Of a stretch of DNA of 64,000 bases, positions 37,148 through 46,000 are shown piece by piece (the first letter of the stretch is position 1; each line of letters begins with the position of its first letter). The DNA comes from VXYL01 sp965203685. GTDB taxonomy: Bacteria > Pseudomonadota > Gammaproteobacteria > Pseudomonadales > Azotimanducaceae. The notes below the pieces were generated by a model. It saw nothing but the letters and a program-made list of their open reading frames with translations, had not been told where the DNA came from and searched no databases. The translations under genes were made by a program, and so were the position numbers. The stretch covers positions 3,038,001 through 3,102,000 of the forward strand of contig OZ241908.1 in assembly GCA_965203685.1 (NCBI GenBank), given 5' to 3'.

Positions 37148-40100
37148 CTACGCGGGTGCCCCAGCGGCGGTTGTGTCGCCCGTCCACCGGTCGTAGCGCT
37201 CCTGCAGGCCTTCCACCACCGTCAAGAGCGCGGGCACGAAGAACAGCAGCACGATGTTGGCGAAGGCCAATCCCGCCACCATGCTGATCACCAGCGGGAT
37301 CAACGGCGCCGAGAAGGGACTGTCCGTGTAGATGGTGGGCAGGAGCGCGGTTAGCGTCGTCACCGTCGTCAGCAGGATGGCGCGGAACCGGTGCCGGGTG
37401 GCCGATGCCACCATGGCCACGTCCACACGCATTCCCGCCTCGGCGCGGATGGTTCGGTAGCGGTCCAGCAGGACGAGCACGTCGTTGACCACGACGCCCC
37501 CGATCGCCACCATCCCGAACACCGAATACGCCGACAGGTCGTAGCCGAGCACAAGGTGTCCGACCACCGCCCCGGCAGCTGCGAAAGGCACCGCGGCAAT
37601 CACGACCAGTGGTAGCAGGTAGCTCCGCAGCTGAATGGCGATCAGCCCATAGATCACGAGTCCCGCGACAACGGCCAGCAGCGCGAGCACGCCGAACATC
37701 CGCTCCTGGATCTCCGCCTGGCCGGCGTACCTGAAGCCGAGGCCGGGATACTGGGCCTCCAACCCCGGTAGGACATCGCCTTCCAGGGCCGCGTTGACCG
37801 CGTTGGGGGTTCTGAGAGCCGTGTCGACGCGTGCCTCGACCGGCGCTGAGCGGATACCGTCGCGGCGCTCGATCGTGGAGAGGCCCCGCGTCTCGGTGAC
37901 CTGGGCCACCAGCGCCAGGGGCACGCCGGGCACCGGGAGCCCCGCGTTGGCGCCCTGGACGGCGTTTCCGCCGAACAGGCCCGCACCACCCCCGAGGAGG
38001 CCCCCCTGCATCGGGTTGGCGCCCTGACCACCGGCTTGGGCGCCGGGGTTGGCGGGCAAGGGAATGCGTTCGTCCAGGATGTCCGCCAGCGTCAGGCGTT
38101 CCTCGCCCGGGTAGCGCACAACGACCTTCATCTCGTCGCGGCCGCGATGGTTGCGCTGCACTTCGACGCCGTGGAAACGGTCGCGGAGTTGCTCGGCGAC
38201 CTCCTCCGCGGTGAGCCCGATCGCAACGCCCAGGTCGCCGATCTCGATGTCGAATTGGCGCTTGCCGGGAGTGAGCGACGTGGTGACGCCGTACACGCCT
38301 TCCTGGCCCGTGAGCCACTGCTCGACGTCGCTCGCGGCAAGCGCCAGGGTTTCGGCGTCGCCGTGCGTCAGCACGAAGCCGACCTCGGGGGGAACCACCA
38401 TCGAGCTGGTGTTGTAGGTCACGCTGTCGGCACCTTGCAGTTCGCCGACGTTTGCGCGCCACATGTGTACGAGTTCCGTCGACGACAGGGAACGCGCCGG
38501 TTCGTCCTTGAGCACAGCCACGACGGTTGCGAGGTGGCTTGCGTAGTCGCCGTCCTGGTGGCCTTGGTCGAACGCATCGATCTCCGGCGCGAACTCGCCG
38601 CCCACGATCACGGCAACAGCGCCGAACGAATCGCCTTCCGTCGCTTCGTCGGCGGCGTAGGCGGCCTGGACGACCTGGTCCACTGCACGTTGCGTCACGC
38701 TGAACGGCGTGCCGACCGGGAAAGCGAGCTGCACGCTTAAGCGGTCCACGTCCGCGGGCGGGTCGTACAGCACGAACCGCACCAACGACGTGACGACCAG
38801 CAGCGCTGCAACGACCAGTAGCGCGACCGCCGCAGCAATAGTCAGCCACGGCCGCAACAGCGCCGCCCCGATGGCCCTGACCACGACGTGGTCGCGCAAC
38901 TGTTCCAGCCAGCGCTGCACCCCGGCTTGCACGTCGGCCAGCGGCGGGCGGCTCCATGGTCGACCGTGCGCCAAGTGCGCCGGCAGGATCACGAACGCCT
39001 CGAGCAGCGATACCGCCAGCACCGCGATGACCACGTACGGGACGGCACTGACCAACTGACCCATCGACCCGGGCATGAACATGAGCACCGCGAAGGCGAC
39101 CATGGTTGTCGCCACGCCTGTCACCACCGGACCCACCACGGCGCGCGCGCCCGCGATGGCGCCGGCAACACCCGTATTGCCGGACTCGTGCTGTACGGCG
39201 ATGCTTTCGCCGACGACGATGGCATCGTCCACCACGATCCCGGTCGCCAGCACGAGCGCCAGGAGCGTCATCGTGTTGATGGTCAGGCCGAGCGGTTCAA
39301 ACAGCAGCACGCCGCCCATGAAGGCAATCGGGATGCCCGCCGCGATCCACACCGCGAAGCGCAGGTCGAAGACCAGGATCAGAAACGCGAACACCAGCGT
39401 GATCCCGAGCACGGCATTGGCGACCATGCGACCGACACGGATGCGGATCCGTTCGCTGCCGTCCTCCCAGGAGACAACGTCGATGCCATTCGGGAGTTCG
39501 ACCTCGGCCGCTGCGCCCATGACCGCCTGCGCCGCGGAAATCACCTGCGGGTCCCCTGCATCCGATTCCCGCACGCGGAGGAACACCGCAGGCCGACCAT
39601 CGATCCGGCTGATCAGGGCGTTTTCCGCGAAGCCGTCGTCGATGGTGGCCACGTCGCCTAGCCGGAGCATGCTGCCGTCAGGCCGGGTCAGTACCGCGAT
39701 GTCTGCGAAGCTCTGCGCTTCCTGGGCCTTCGCGGTGGTGCGAATGAGCACGCCCCCCGCATCCGTTCGCAACTCGCCGGACGTCCGGTTCACTGACGCA
39801 CGCCGCAGGGCCGTGGCCACTTCCTCGACGGTCAGGTCGTTGCGCAACAGGGCCTGTTCGCTGACCTCGATGGAAACCTCGTAGTCGCGGGCCCCGAAAA
39901 TGTCCACCCGGGACACGGTTGGCCGAGCCAGCAAGCGCTCGCGCACCAGTTCGGCCGCGCGGCGCAAGTCCGTCTCCGACGCCGTCTCGGATGCAACGGC
40001 AATAGTCGCGACGTTGCGCAACATCGGCGGGCGCTCGACGCGAGGGCGCTCGGCAAACCGCGGCGGAAACTCCGCGAGGCTCTCCACGGCGCTCTGGATG

Positions 40101-40456
40101 TCGGCCAGCACGACCTCGGCATCAGCGAATGTCGCGAGGTCGGCCATGACCGTGCCCACGCCTTCCTGCGCGACCGAACGCACCTGCCGCACGCCGACCA
40201 CGTCCCGAACGCGCTCTTCCACGCGCCGGGTCACGCCTTCCTCCACCTCCTCCGGCGTCGCGCCCGGGTACGGGACGGTGATCTGGACAACCCGCGGATC
40301 GAAATCGGGAACGCTTTGCACGGGTAGCAGCAAGGCGGCAATCGTCCCGGTCCCGAGGAACAGCAGCATCAGCATGTTCGCGGCCACGGGCGAACGGGCG
40401 AAGAAGGCGATCGGGCCGGGCCGGGTCGCTGACGGGTTCAGGTCTTCCGCGGCCAC
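37148..40456 (-). CDS. RND efflux transporter permease
   Basis: 1102 residues. N-terminal PIAFFARSPVAANMLMLLFLG helix, periplasmic loop opening PDFDPRVVQITVPYPGATPEEVE, the proton-relay helix LATGIVVDDAIVVGESIA with paired Asp, and a C-terminal DVLVLLDRYR helix set. About 50 residues longer than typical because of a glycine-rich insert in the second periplasmic loop (GGQGANPMQGGLLGGG, ~residue 810). Inner-membrane pump of a tripartite exporter. The adaptor gene lies directly upstream with a 5-bp gap. No outer-membrane factor is encoded nearby, so a TolC from elsewhere is needed. Confidence 0.95.
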   Translation of the reverse strand: MAAEDLNPSATRPGPIAFFARSPVAANMLMLLFLGTGTIAALLLPVQSVPDFDPRVVQITVPYPGATPEEVEEGVTRRVEERVRDVVGVRQVRSVAQEGVGTVMADLATFADAEVVLADIQSAVESLAEFPPRFAERPRVERPPMLRNVATIAVASETASETDLRRAAELVRERLLARPTVSRVDIFGARDYEVSIEVSEQALLRNDLTVEEVATALRRASVNRTSGELRTDAGGVLIRTTAKAQEAQSFADIAVLTRPDGSMLRLGDVATIDDGFAENALISRIDGRPAVFLRVRESDAGDPQVISAAQAVMGAAAEVELPNGIDVVSWEDGSERIRIRVGRMVANAVLGITLVFAFLILVFDLRFAVWIAAGIPIAFMGGVLLFEPLGLTINTMTLLALVLATGIVVDDAIVVGESIAVQHESGNTGVAGAIAGARAVVGPVVTGVATTMVAFAVLMFMPGSMGQLVSAVPYVVIAVLAVSLLEAFVILPAHLAHGRPWSRPPLADVQAGVQRWLEQLRDHVVVRAIGAALLRPWLTIAAAVALLVVAALLVVTSLVRFVLYDPPADVDRLSVQLAFPVGTPFSVTQRAVDQVVQAAYAADEATEGDSFGAVAVIVGGEFAPEIDAFDQGHQDGDYASHLATVVAVLKDEPARSLSSTELVHMWRANVGELQGADSVTYNTSSMVVPPEVGFVLTHGDAETLALAASDVEQWLTGQEGVYGVTTSLTPGKRQFDIEIGDLGVAIGLTAEEVAEQLRDRFHGVEVQRNHRGRDEMKVVVRYPGEERLTLADILDERIPLPANPGAQAGGQGANPMQGGLLGGGAGLFGGNAVQGANAGLPVPGVPLALVAQVTETRGLSTIERRDGIRSAPVEARVDTALRTPNAVNAALEGDVLPGLEAQYPGLGFRYAGQAEIQERMFGVLALLAVVAGLVIYGLIAIQLRSYLLPLVVIAAVPFAAAGAVVGHLVLGYDLSAYSVFGMVAIGGVVVNDVLVLLDRYRTIRAEAGMRVDVAMVASATRHRFRAILLTTVTTLTALLPTIYTDSPFSAPLIPLVISMVAGLAFANIVLLFFVPALLTVVEGLQERYDRWTGDTTAAGAPA

Positions 40457-40461
40457 CGTCG

Positions 40462-41556
40462 TCAGTCGCCTGCGATCCGCACGGGCATGCCGTCGTGTGC
40501 GCCGAAGACCGAGCCGACCACTACCCCGTCGCCGACATCGAACGCCCGAACCAGCCAGCCTGGACTACCGAGCATGCCCGACATCGAGCGGCGCAGCAGT
40601 TCGGGCGTGAAGGACTCAAGCTCGCCGTCGCGCACGATCCACACATGGCCGCCGGACTGCTCGACCGCACGCGGGAGGAGAAATGCGCTCTCGAAGGGCG
40701 GGCCGTCGATCCGCACGGTGGCGAAACTACCCGGCAAGGGAAGCGAATCGAGCGGCGTCTCGTCGGCGAACTTCAGGAACAACTGCGCGAGCCGACTCGT
40801 CGGTGCGACCAAGGCCGACACTCTCACGACCTCGCCCGGGAACGCTCCGGCCTCGGCGAATATCATCGCTGGACGGCCTGTCACCGGATCGAGATAGGCC
40901 AGGTCCTCGTTGCCGATGCCAGCGCCCACCTCCAGCGCGTCCTTGGCGTAGGCATTGCCGAACGACAGGCCAGCGACCAGCACCTGGCCGACGCTGACCT
41001 GCGCCTGGCCGATCCGTCCATCGAAAGGCAGCGAGAAGTTGGTCCGGGAAAGCGCTAGCTGTGCCCGCTCCAAAACGGCTTCCGCCTTGTCGACCAGGGC
41101 CTGCGCCCGTGCGACCCGAGGCGGGCTCTCGCCGTCGCTTTTGCGCTGTTCGAGCCTCGCCTGCGCGGCACGAAGATCGGCCTCGGCTTCCGCGACGTCG
41201 AGTTCGTAGTCCTTGGCCTCGATCCTGAGCAGCGTTTCGTTGCGAGCGAAGGTCCCGCCGATGCGCATCGCCGGGGAAATCCACACTACGCGACCACCAT
41301 CGACCGACGGCATCATGGCGACGATCCCATGCGGCCCGACCGTACCGGTCAGAACCACGCTGGCCGCATGTGCGCCCGCCTCTGGCGCGATCACAGTGAC
41401 CTCGGGCGTTTCCGCGGATTGGCCAAGGGAGGTACCGGGGTCCACCACGATCCGATCGGGCGCCTGGCCGAAGTAGATGCCTGCCCCGAGAACCAAGGCG
41501 ACCACAGCCAACTGCAGATACCCCACTCGCCTTGGACCGGACGTCGATTCGGCCAT
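40462..41556 (-). CDS. RND efflux periplasmic adaptor
   Basis: 364 residues: one N-terminal membrane anchor (LQLAVVALVLGAGIYFGQ), lipoyl/barrel-sandwich halves around GPHGIVAMMPSVDGGRVVWIS and FSLPFDGRIGQAQVSVGQVL, a helical hairpin (VAEAEADLRAAQARLEQRK) and a C-terminal beta-barrel and membrane-proximal domain. Links the RND pump to an outer-membrane channel. First gene of the operon with the permease at 37148; divergent from a second adaptor gene at 41715. Confidence 0.93.
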   Translation of the reverse strand: MAESTSGPRRVGYLQLAVVALVLGAGIYFGQAPDRIVVDPGTSLGQSAETPEVTVIAPEAGAHAASVVLTGTVGPHGIVAMMPSVDGGRVVWISPAMRIGGTFARNETLLRIEAKDYELDVAEAEADLRAAQARLEQRKSDGESPPRVARAQALVDKAEAVLERAQLALSRTNFSLPFDGRIGQAQVSVGQVLVAGLSFGNAYAKDALEVGAGIGNEDLAYLDPVTGRPAMIFAEAGAFPGEVVRVSALVAPTSRLAQLFLKFADETPLDSLPLPGSFATVRIDGPPFESAFLLPRAVEQSGGHVWIVRDGELESFTPELLRRSMSGMLGSPGWLVRAFDVGDGVVVGSVFGAHDGMPVRIAGD

Positions 41557-41714
41557 CGGCCACCCCCCAACACGGCCAAGTCTGCAGCCATCATGGATGA
41601 TCGCTCACGACCGGGCAAGTGCGTGTAGAAAGACCGTGAGAATAGTGTGAAATCCGTGTCGACAGGCCGGGCGTACCTGCTGGTCGTGGTATTGTCTCCG
41701 TCGGACTCTTGGAC

Positions 41715-42905
41715 ATGCTGCCCGGCTTGCTGAAACGACGCCTGATTCCGCTGCTGGTTCTGTTCGCCGGGATCTTGGCGGGTGCCGCCATCATCGCTAC
41801 CGGACCGGCGCTGGAGCCTCAGTCGGTGCCGCCGCAGGTACCGGTGGTGAAGATCCTGCCCGCGACCCTGCAAACGGTGCGGCTCTCGGTGGCCGCCCAC
41901 GGCACGGTCGTGCCCAAGAGCGAAAGCGACCTCGTGGCGGAAGTGTCCGGCCGCGTCGTGCACGTCTCCGACGCCCTCGTCTCCGGCGGGTTCTTCGCCA
42001 AGGGCGATGTGCTCGTAGAGATCGAGCGCATCGACTACGAAGTCGCGAATGCCCAGGCCAAGGCACAACTGGCAGCGGCCCGGAGCGACGTCATCGGAGC
42101 CCGCAGGGCGTATGCCCGTTACGACAGTTTGGCCGACGCCAGGTCCGGCTCCCAGGCACAGAAGGACGACGCGCTGAATCGCCTGCTGGTCGCGCAAGCG
42201 GCATTGGAAGAGGCCACCGCCCGCAAAACGCGCGCCGAGCGCGATCTCGACCGTACCAGCCTGACCGCGCCTTACGACGGTCGCGTCCGCACGGAGCGGG
42301 TGGACGTGGGCCAGTTCGTCAACCGCGGCGAAGCCATCGCCACCCTGTATTCCACCGATTACGCCGAAGTCCGCTTGCCCGTGCTCGACCAGGAACTTGC
42401 GCATCTACCGCTGACCTTGGCCCGTCCGCCCGATAGCGACCGACCCCCGGTAGCCGTGGTTCTCAAGGCCGAGTTTGCCGGTCGCGAACACACTTGGCGC
42501 GCAGAGGTGGTGCGTACCGAGGGCGAGTTGGACGGCGACACCCGCATGGTGAACGTCATCGCCCAGGTCGCCGCTCCCTACGACCCGCCCAATGGGGCGC
42601 CGCTAACGGTCGGGATGTTCGTCGAAGCAGAGATTCTCGGGCGGGAGGTGGCGGATGTGGTCGTGCTGCCGCGCGCCGCGTTGCAGGCGAACGATCAGGT
42701 CTACCTGGTCGGTACGGACAACCGGCTTGAGTTCCGGGATGTCGCCATTCTCCGTGCGACGGGCGAAACCGTTTACGTCGGCGGCGGGATCGCGGAAGGC
42801 GAACTGGTCTGCACCAGCCGGCTCGAGGCGGCGGTCCAAGGCCAACTCGTGCGACGCGTCGACGAGGTCACCGCCGACACGCACTTGGCGGACATCAGCG
42901 CCTGA
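41715..42905 (+). CDS. RND efflux periplasmic adaptor
   Basis: 396 residues from ATG 41715 (TTG 41709 also possible). N-terminal membrane anchor (RLIPLLVLFAGILAGAAII), lipoyl halves (HGTVVPKSESDLVAEVSGRV and LTAPYDGRVRTERVDVGQFV), helical hairpin rich in Ala and Arg, then GMFVEAEILGREVADVVVLPRAAL in the barrel domain. Convergent with the fused permease at 43024, so the two may be partners despite opposite strands; the alternative is an independent adaptor. Shares a 158-bp divergent promoter region with the adaptor at 40462. Confidence 0.93.
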   Translation: MLPGLLKRRLIPLLVLFAGILAGAAIIATGPALEPQSVPPQVPVVKILPATLQTVRLSVAAHGTVVPKSESDLVAEVSGRVVHVSDALVSGGFFAKGDVLVEIERIDYEVANAQAKAQLAAARSDVIGARRAYARYDSLADARSGSQAQKDDALNRLLVAQAALEEATARKTRAERDLDRTSLTAPYDGRVRTERVDVGQFVNRGEAIATLYSTDYAEVRLPVLDQELAHLPLTLARPPDSDRPPVAVVLKAEFAGREHTWRAEVVRTEGELDGDTRMVNVIAQVAAPYDPPNGAPLTVGMFVEAEILGREVADVVVLPRAALQANDQVYLVGTDNRLEFRDVAILRATGETVYVGGGIAEGELVCTSRLEAAVQGQLVRRVDEVTADTHLADISA

Positions 42906-42955
42906 CTGGCTACGCGGTTCTCCGGTAAGTATTGATCCTTGTTCCAAGGTCAGAA

Positions 42956-43022
42956 TGCGGACGAGGACGTCCGCGCACCGTCCCGTACCAAGGGCAGAGT
43001 CGGACGTGGACGTCCGCGTACC
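42956..43022 (+). repeat. Pair of short palindromic repeats, copies 9-10
   Basis: A perfect copy at 42957-42979 and a second at 43000-43022 with left arm CGGACG, separated by 20 bp, between convergent genes. The second ends 1 bp before the stop codon of the fused RND permease. Confidence 0.85.
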
Positions 43023-43023
43023 G

Positions 43024-46000
43024 TTAACGGGCCCGGCGCTGGCCCTCCGTCCCGCCGAGGACTTCCTCAATGTGCTCCGCCGCACGCGTCGCAGTGGCGG
43101 AGATGGCATCCGGCAGCGCGTCGAAATCGTCTACGCCACCGATCTTCGCCAGCGTCTGGCGCTGCTCTCGGGAGGCGACATCGGCATCGAATCTGCCCAC
43201 GCAGACCATGCTCAGGAAGCCGTCGATGTTCTGCCAGAGCTGCGCCGCCTCGGCTAGCTGTGTCGCCGCCTCGCCGGCGAGCAGGCCCTCTTCGGCCGCA
43301 GTGGCGAAAGTGGCGCCGAGGCCCGTCGCCAGAACCGCCGGCTGCCTGCTCCCAACGGTCAGCTTGATCACGTCGGCGGCTAGCTCGACGTCGTCGAGTC
43401 CGCCCGCCCTACGCCGCACATCCCAGGGACCTCCGTCGTCCGACGTGGGCCCGGCACGTGCACCGCCCAGGATGACGCCTCTATCCGCAGCGTTCGAAAG
43501 AGCCGTTCGCCGCAGCGCCTCGAAATCCTCGGCCAGACCCGCTTCGGCCTCGATGATGCGTGCATCGACCAACATCCGAAGATCCGCTGCGGACGCCGAG
43601 GCATCGAACCGTGCCCTCAAGTCGGACAGCGCCCACGCCGCGCCGTGCCCGGCGCTTCCAGCGTAGGGCTCGACGCCCCCGAACAGGATGCCCTCCGGGG
43701 CCAACCCGCCAACGGCCCGCATCAACCGTTGCAGCAACTGCATATGCCACGCCCGTGGGTCCACTCCCAGACTGGCGGGCAGGCGCTCCTGGTCATAAAG
43801 GAAGAGCAGGCGCAACCGGGCGCCCGTCGCCAACTCACGGCGACCGAACGCACCGAGGGCAAGCAGTGCCACCCGGCTGCCCGGCATGGCACCGTTCTTC
43901 TCCGCGAACTCGCCCTTGGCGGCGCCGAGCAGAACGCCGAGCGTGGCGTCGAGGATGTCCGCAATCGGCCGTGCTGCGTCCAACGGCGCGATCGTGCCGT
44001 TGAGCATATGGACACCCACTTGGAAGGTCCGCTGCTCCGCCCAGACACGCGCCTCCTGCGTGAGATCGTCCACGGTCGGAGCCCGGGCGGCGATCACGCC
44101 GAGCTGTGCACGCATCTCCTGGTGGTCGAACTCGCGCTCGTAGTACACCCGCACAAGGCCGCGGCGCGCGATCTCTGCGGTCTCGGCATCCAGCCCCAGT
44201 TCCTCGTCGATCTGCAGGTCGGTGAACTCCTGCGACTGCACGCTTTCCTGGATGTACGGATAGCGGGCCATCCACTGGGTGAGGCGAGGCGCAGAGCCGA
44301 GCATGTCGCCGATCGCACCGGTGACGCGGTTGGCGCCGCCACGCACGTCGTGGAGCACCAGCCACAGCGCGGGCACGGCCAATAGCGCGGCCGGCATGGA
44401 GAACAGCACACCGAAAGCCAAGGAGACGGCCATCGGAATGATGGCAACGGCTTGGGCGTTCCTACTGAGGATCAGCGGTAGAACGCCCAGGAAAGTCGTC
44501 GCGGTGGTGATCAGGATCGGGCGTACACGCAGGCAAGCGGCCCGGACGATGGCATCCCGGAGTGAATCGCCATCCGCCCGGTAGCGGTTGATCGCGTGCA
44601 TCAGCACCAGGGTGGCGTTGACGACCACGCCGGCAGCCGCCACCACGCCAAACACGGACGTCATGGACATACCCGCGATGGCGTGCAGGGGGAGCATGAT
44701 CACGTGGCCAAACACCGCCCCCACGAATGCGAAAGGCAGCACCGACATGATGACGAGTGGCTGCGTATAGGACCGCAACGGGATCGCCAGCAGCGCGAAG
44801 ATCGCGAACATCGACAGCATGAAGAGTGGTACCAGGCTGTCCATGGCCTCCTGCTGCATCGCCAGCCCCTCGGCCCGGTAGCTGGTGCCGGGGTACCTGG
44901 CAGCAATCTCGTCGAGAACGCCGCTCGCCGTGAGCGCGGTTTGCACCGCAGCCGAGTTGGTGATGGCGGGGTCGACCTCGGCGGTCACCAGGACCGACCG
45001 CTTGCCGTCGACGCTCACGATGGAGGAGTAGCCGCGTCCGGACTCCACGGTGGCGACGGTGGCAAACGGCACGGCATCGCCACCCGGCGTGCGTACGCGA
45101 AACGAATCGAGTGCTGCGAGCGAACGCCGGTGTTCGGCGGGATAGCGAAGCATGATGCGGATGTCCTCCGGCCCACGCTGCACGCGTTGCACTTCCTCGC
45201 CGTAGAAGGCTTGCCGCACCTGGCGCCCGAGGTCGACCAAGGTCAACCCGAGCCCCTCGCCCGCCGGCGTAATCGACAGCCGAAGCTCCGCCTTGCCCTC
45301 CCTGTACGAGTCGAACACCTCGCGCACGCCAGGGTAGGTCCACAACTGGTCGCGGACCTCGGCGGAAAAACGGCGCAGGTTCTCGATGTCTTCCCCGAAG
45401 ACGCGGATTCCGACGTTGGTGTCGCTGCCGCCAAGGGCGGTCGTGTAGTGGAGTTCGGCCCCCGGGATCGCGCCGGTGGCGGCCCGCCAGCGTTCCGCGA
45501 TTTCCCCGGTCGAGATGTCGCGGGTCTCGCTTGGCGAGAGTTGCAGGGCGACTTCGCCAAGGTGCGACCCGGTGACGCGTGCAACGCCCGTGAACGTCTC
45601 CTTGACCGACGGTTGCGATCCCGTCGCCGCCAGGACGTGCCGAATCGGCGGCACGCCAAGCTCCTCCGCGAGTTCCTCGCGTACCTTCTGTGCCGAGATG
45701 GTCAGCCGGTCGATCGCGCGCCGCGTCTCAAGCTCGTTCACGCCGTGCGGCATCGTCAGTTTCGCGACCACCCGGTCCGTCTCCGCAGCCATCGCGAAGA
45801 TGAACGGCAGGTGACCTGAAGACATGATCGCGCCCGCGAAAATCAGTCCGACCACCGCCAACGACAACGTCAAATGACGGGCGTGCATCGCGGCTGCGAC
45901 CGTGCGCCGGAACGGTCCCTCGATGAATGCGACGAGCCCCGACTCCAAGCGCGTTTGGAAAGCCGCGAAAGCCACACCCGCACGGCTCAAGCCGCCCATT

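Noticed and set aside
37137..38957. Long second minus-strand frame overlapping the RND permease
   Set aside because: It is a frame-shifted shadow of the permease, rich in Arg, Gly and Ala, with no family match.
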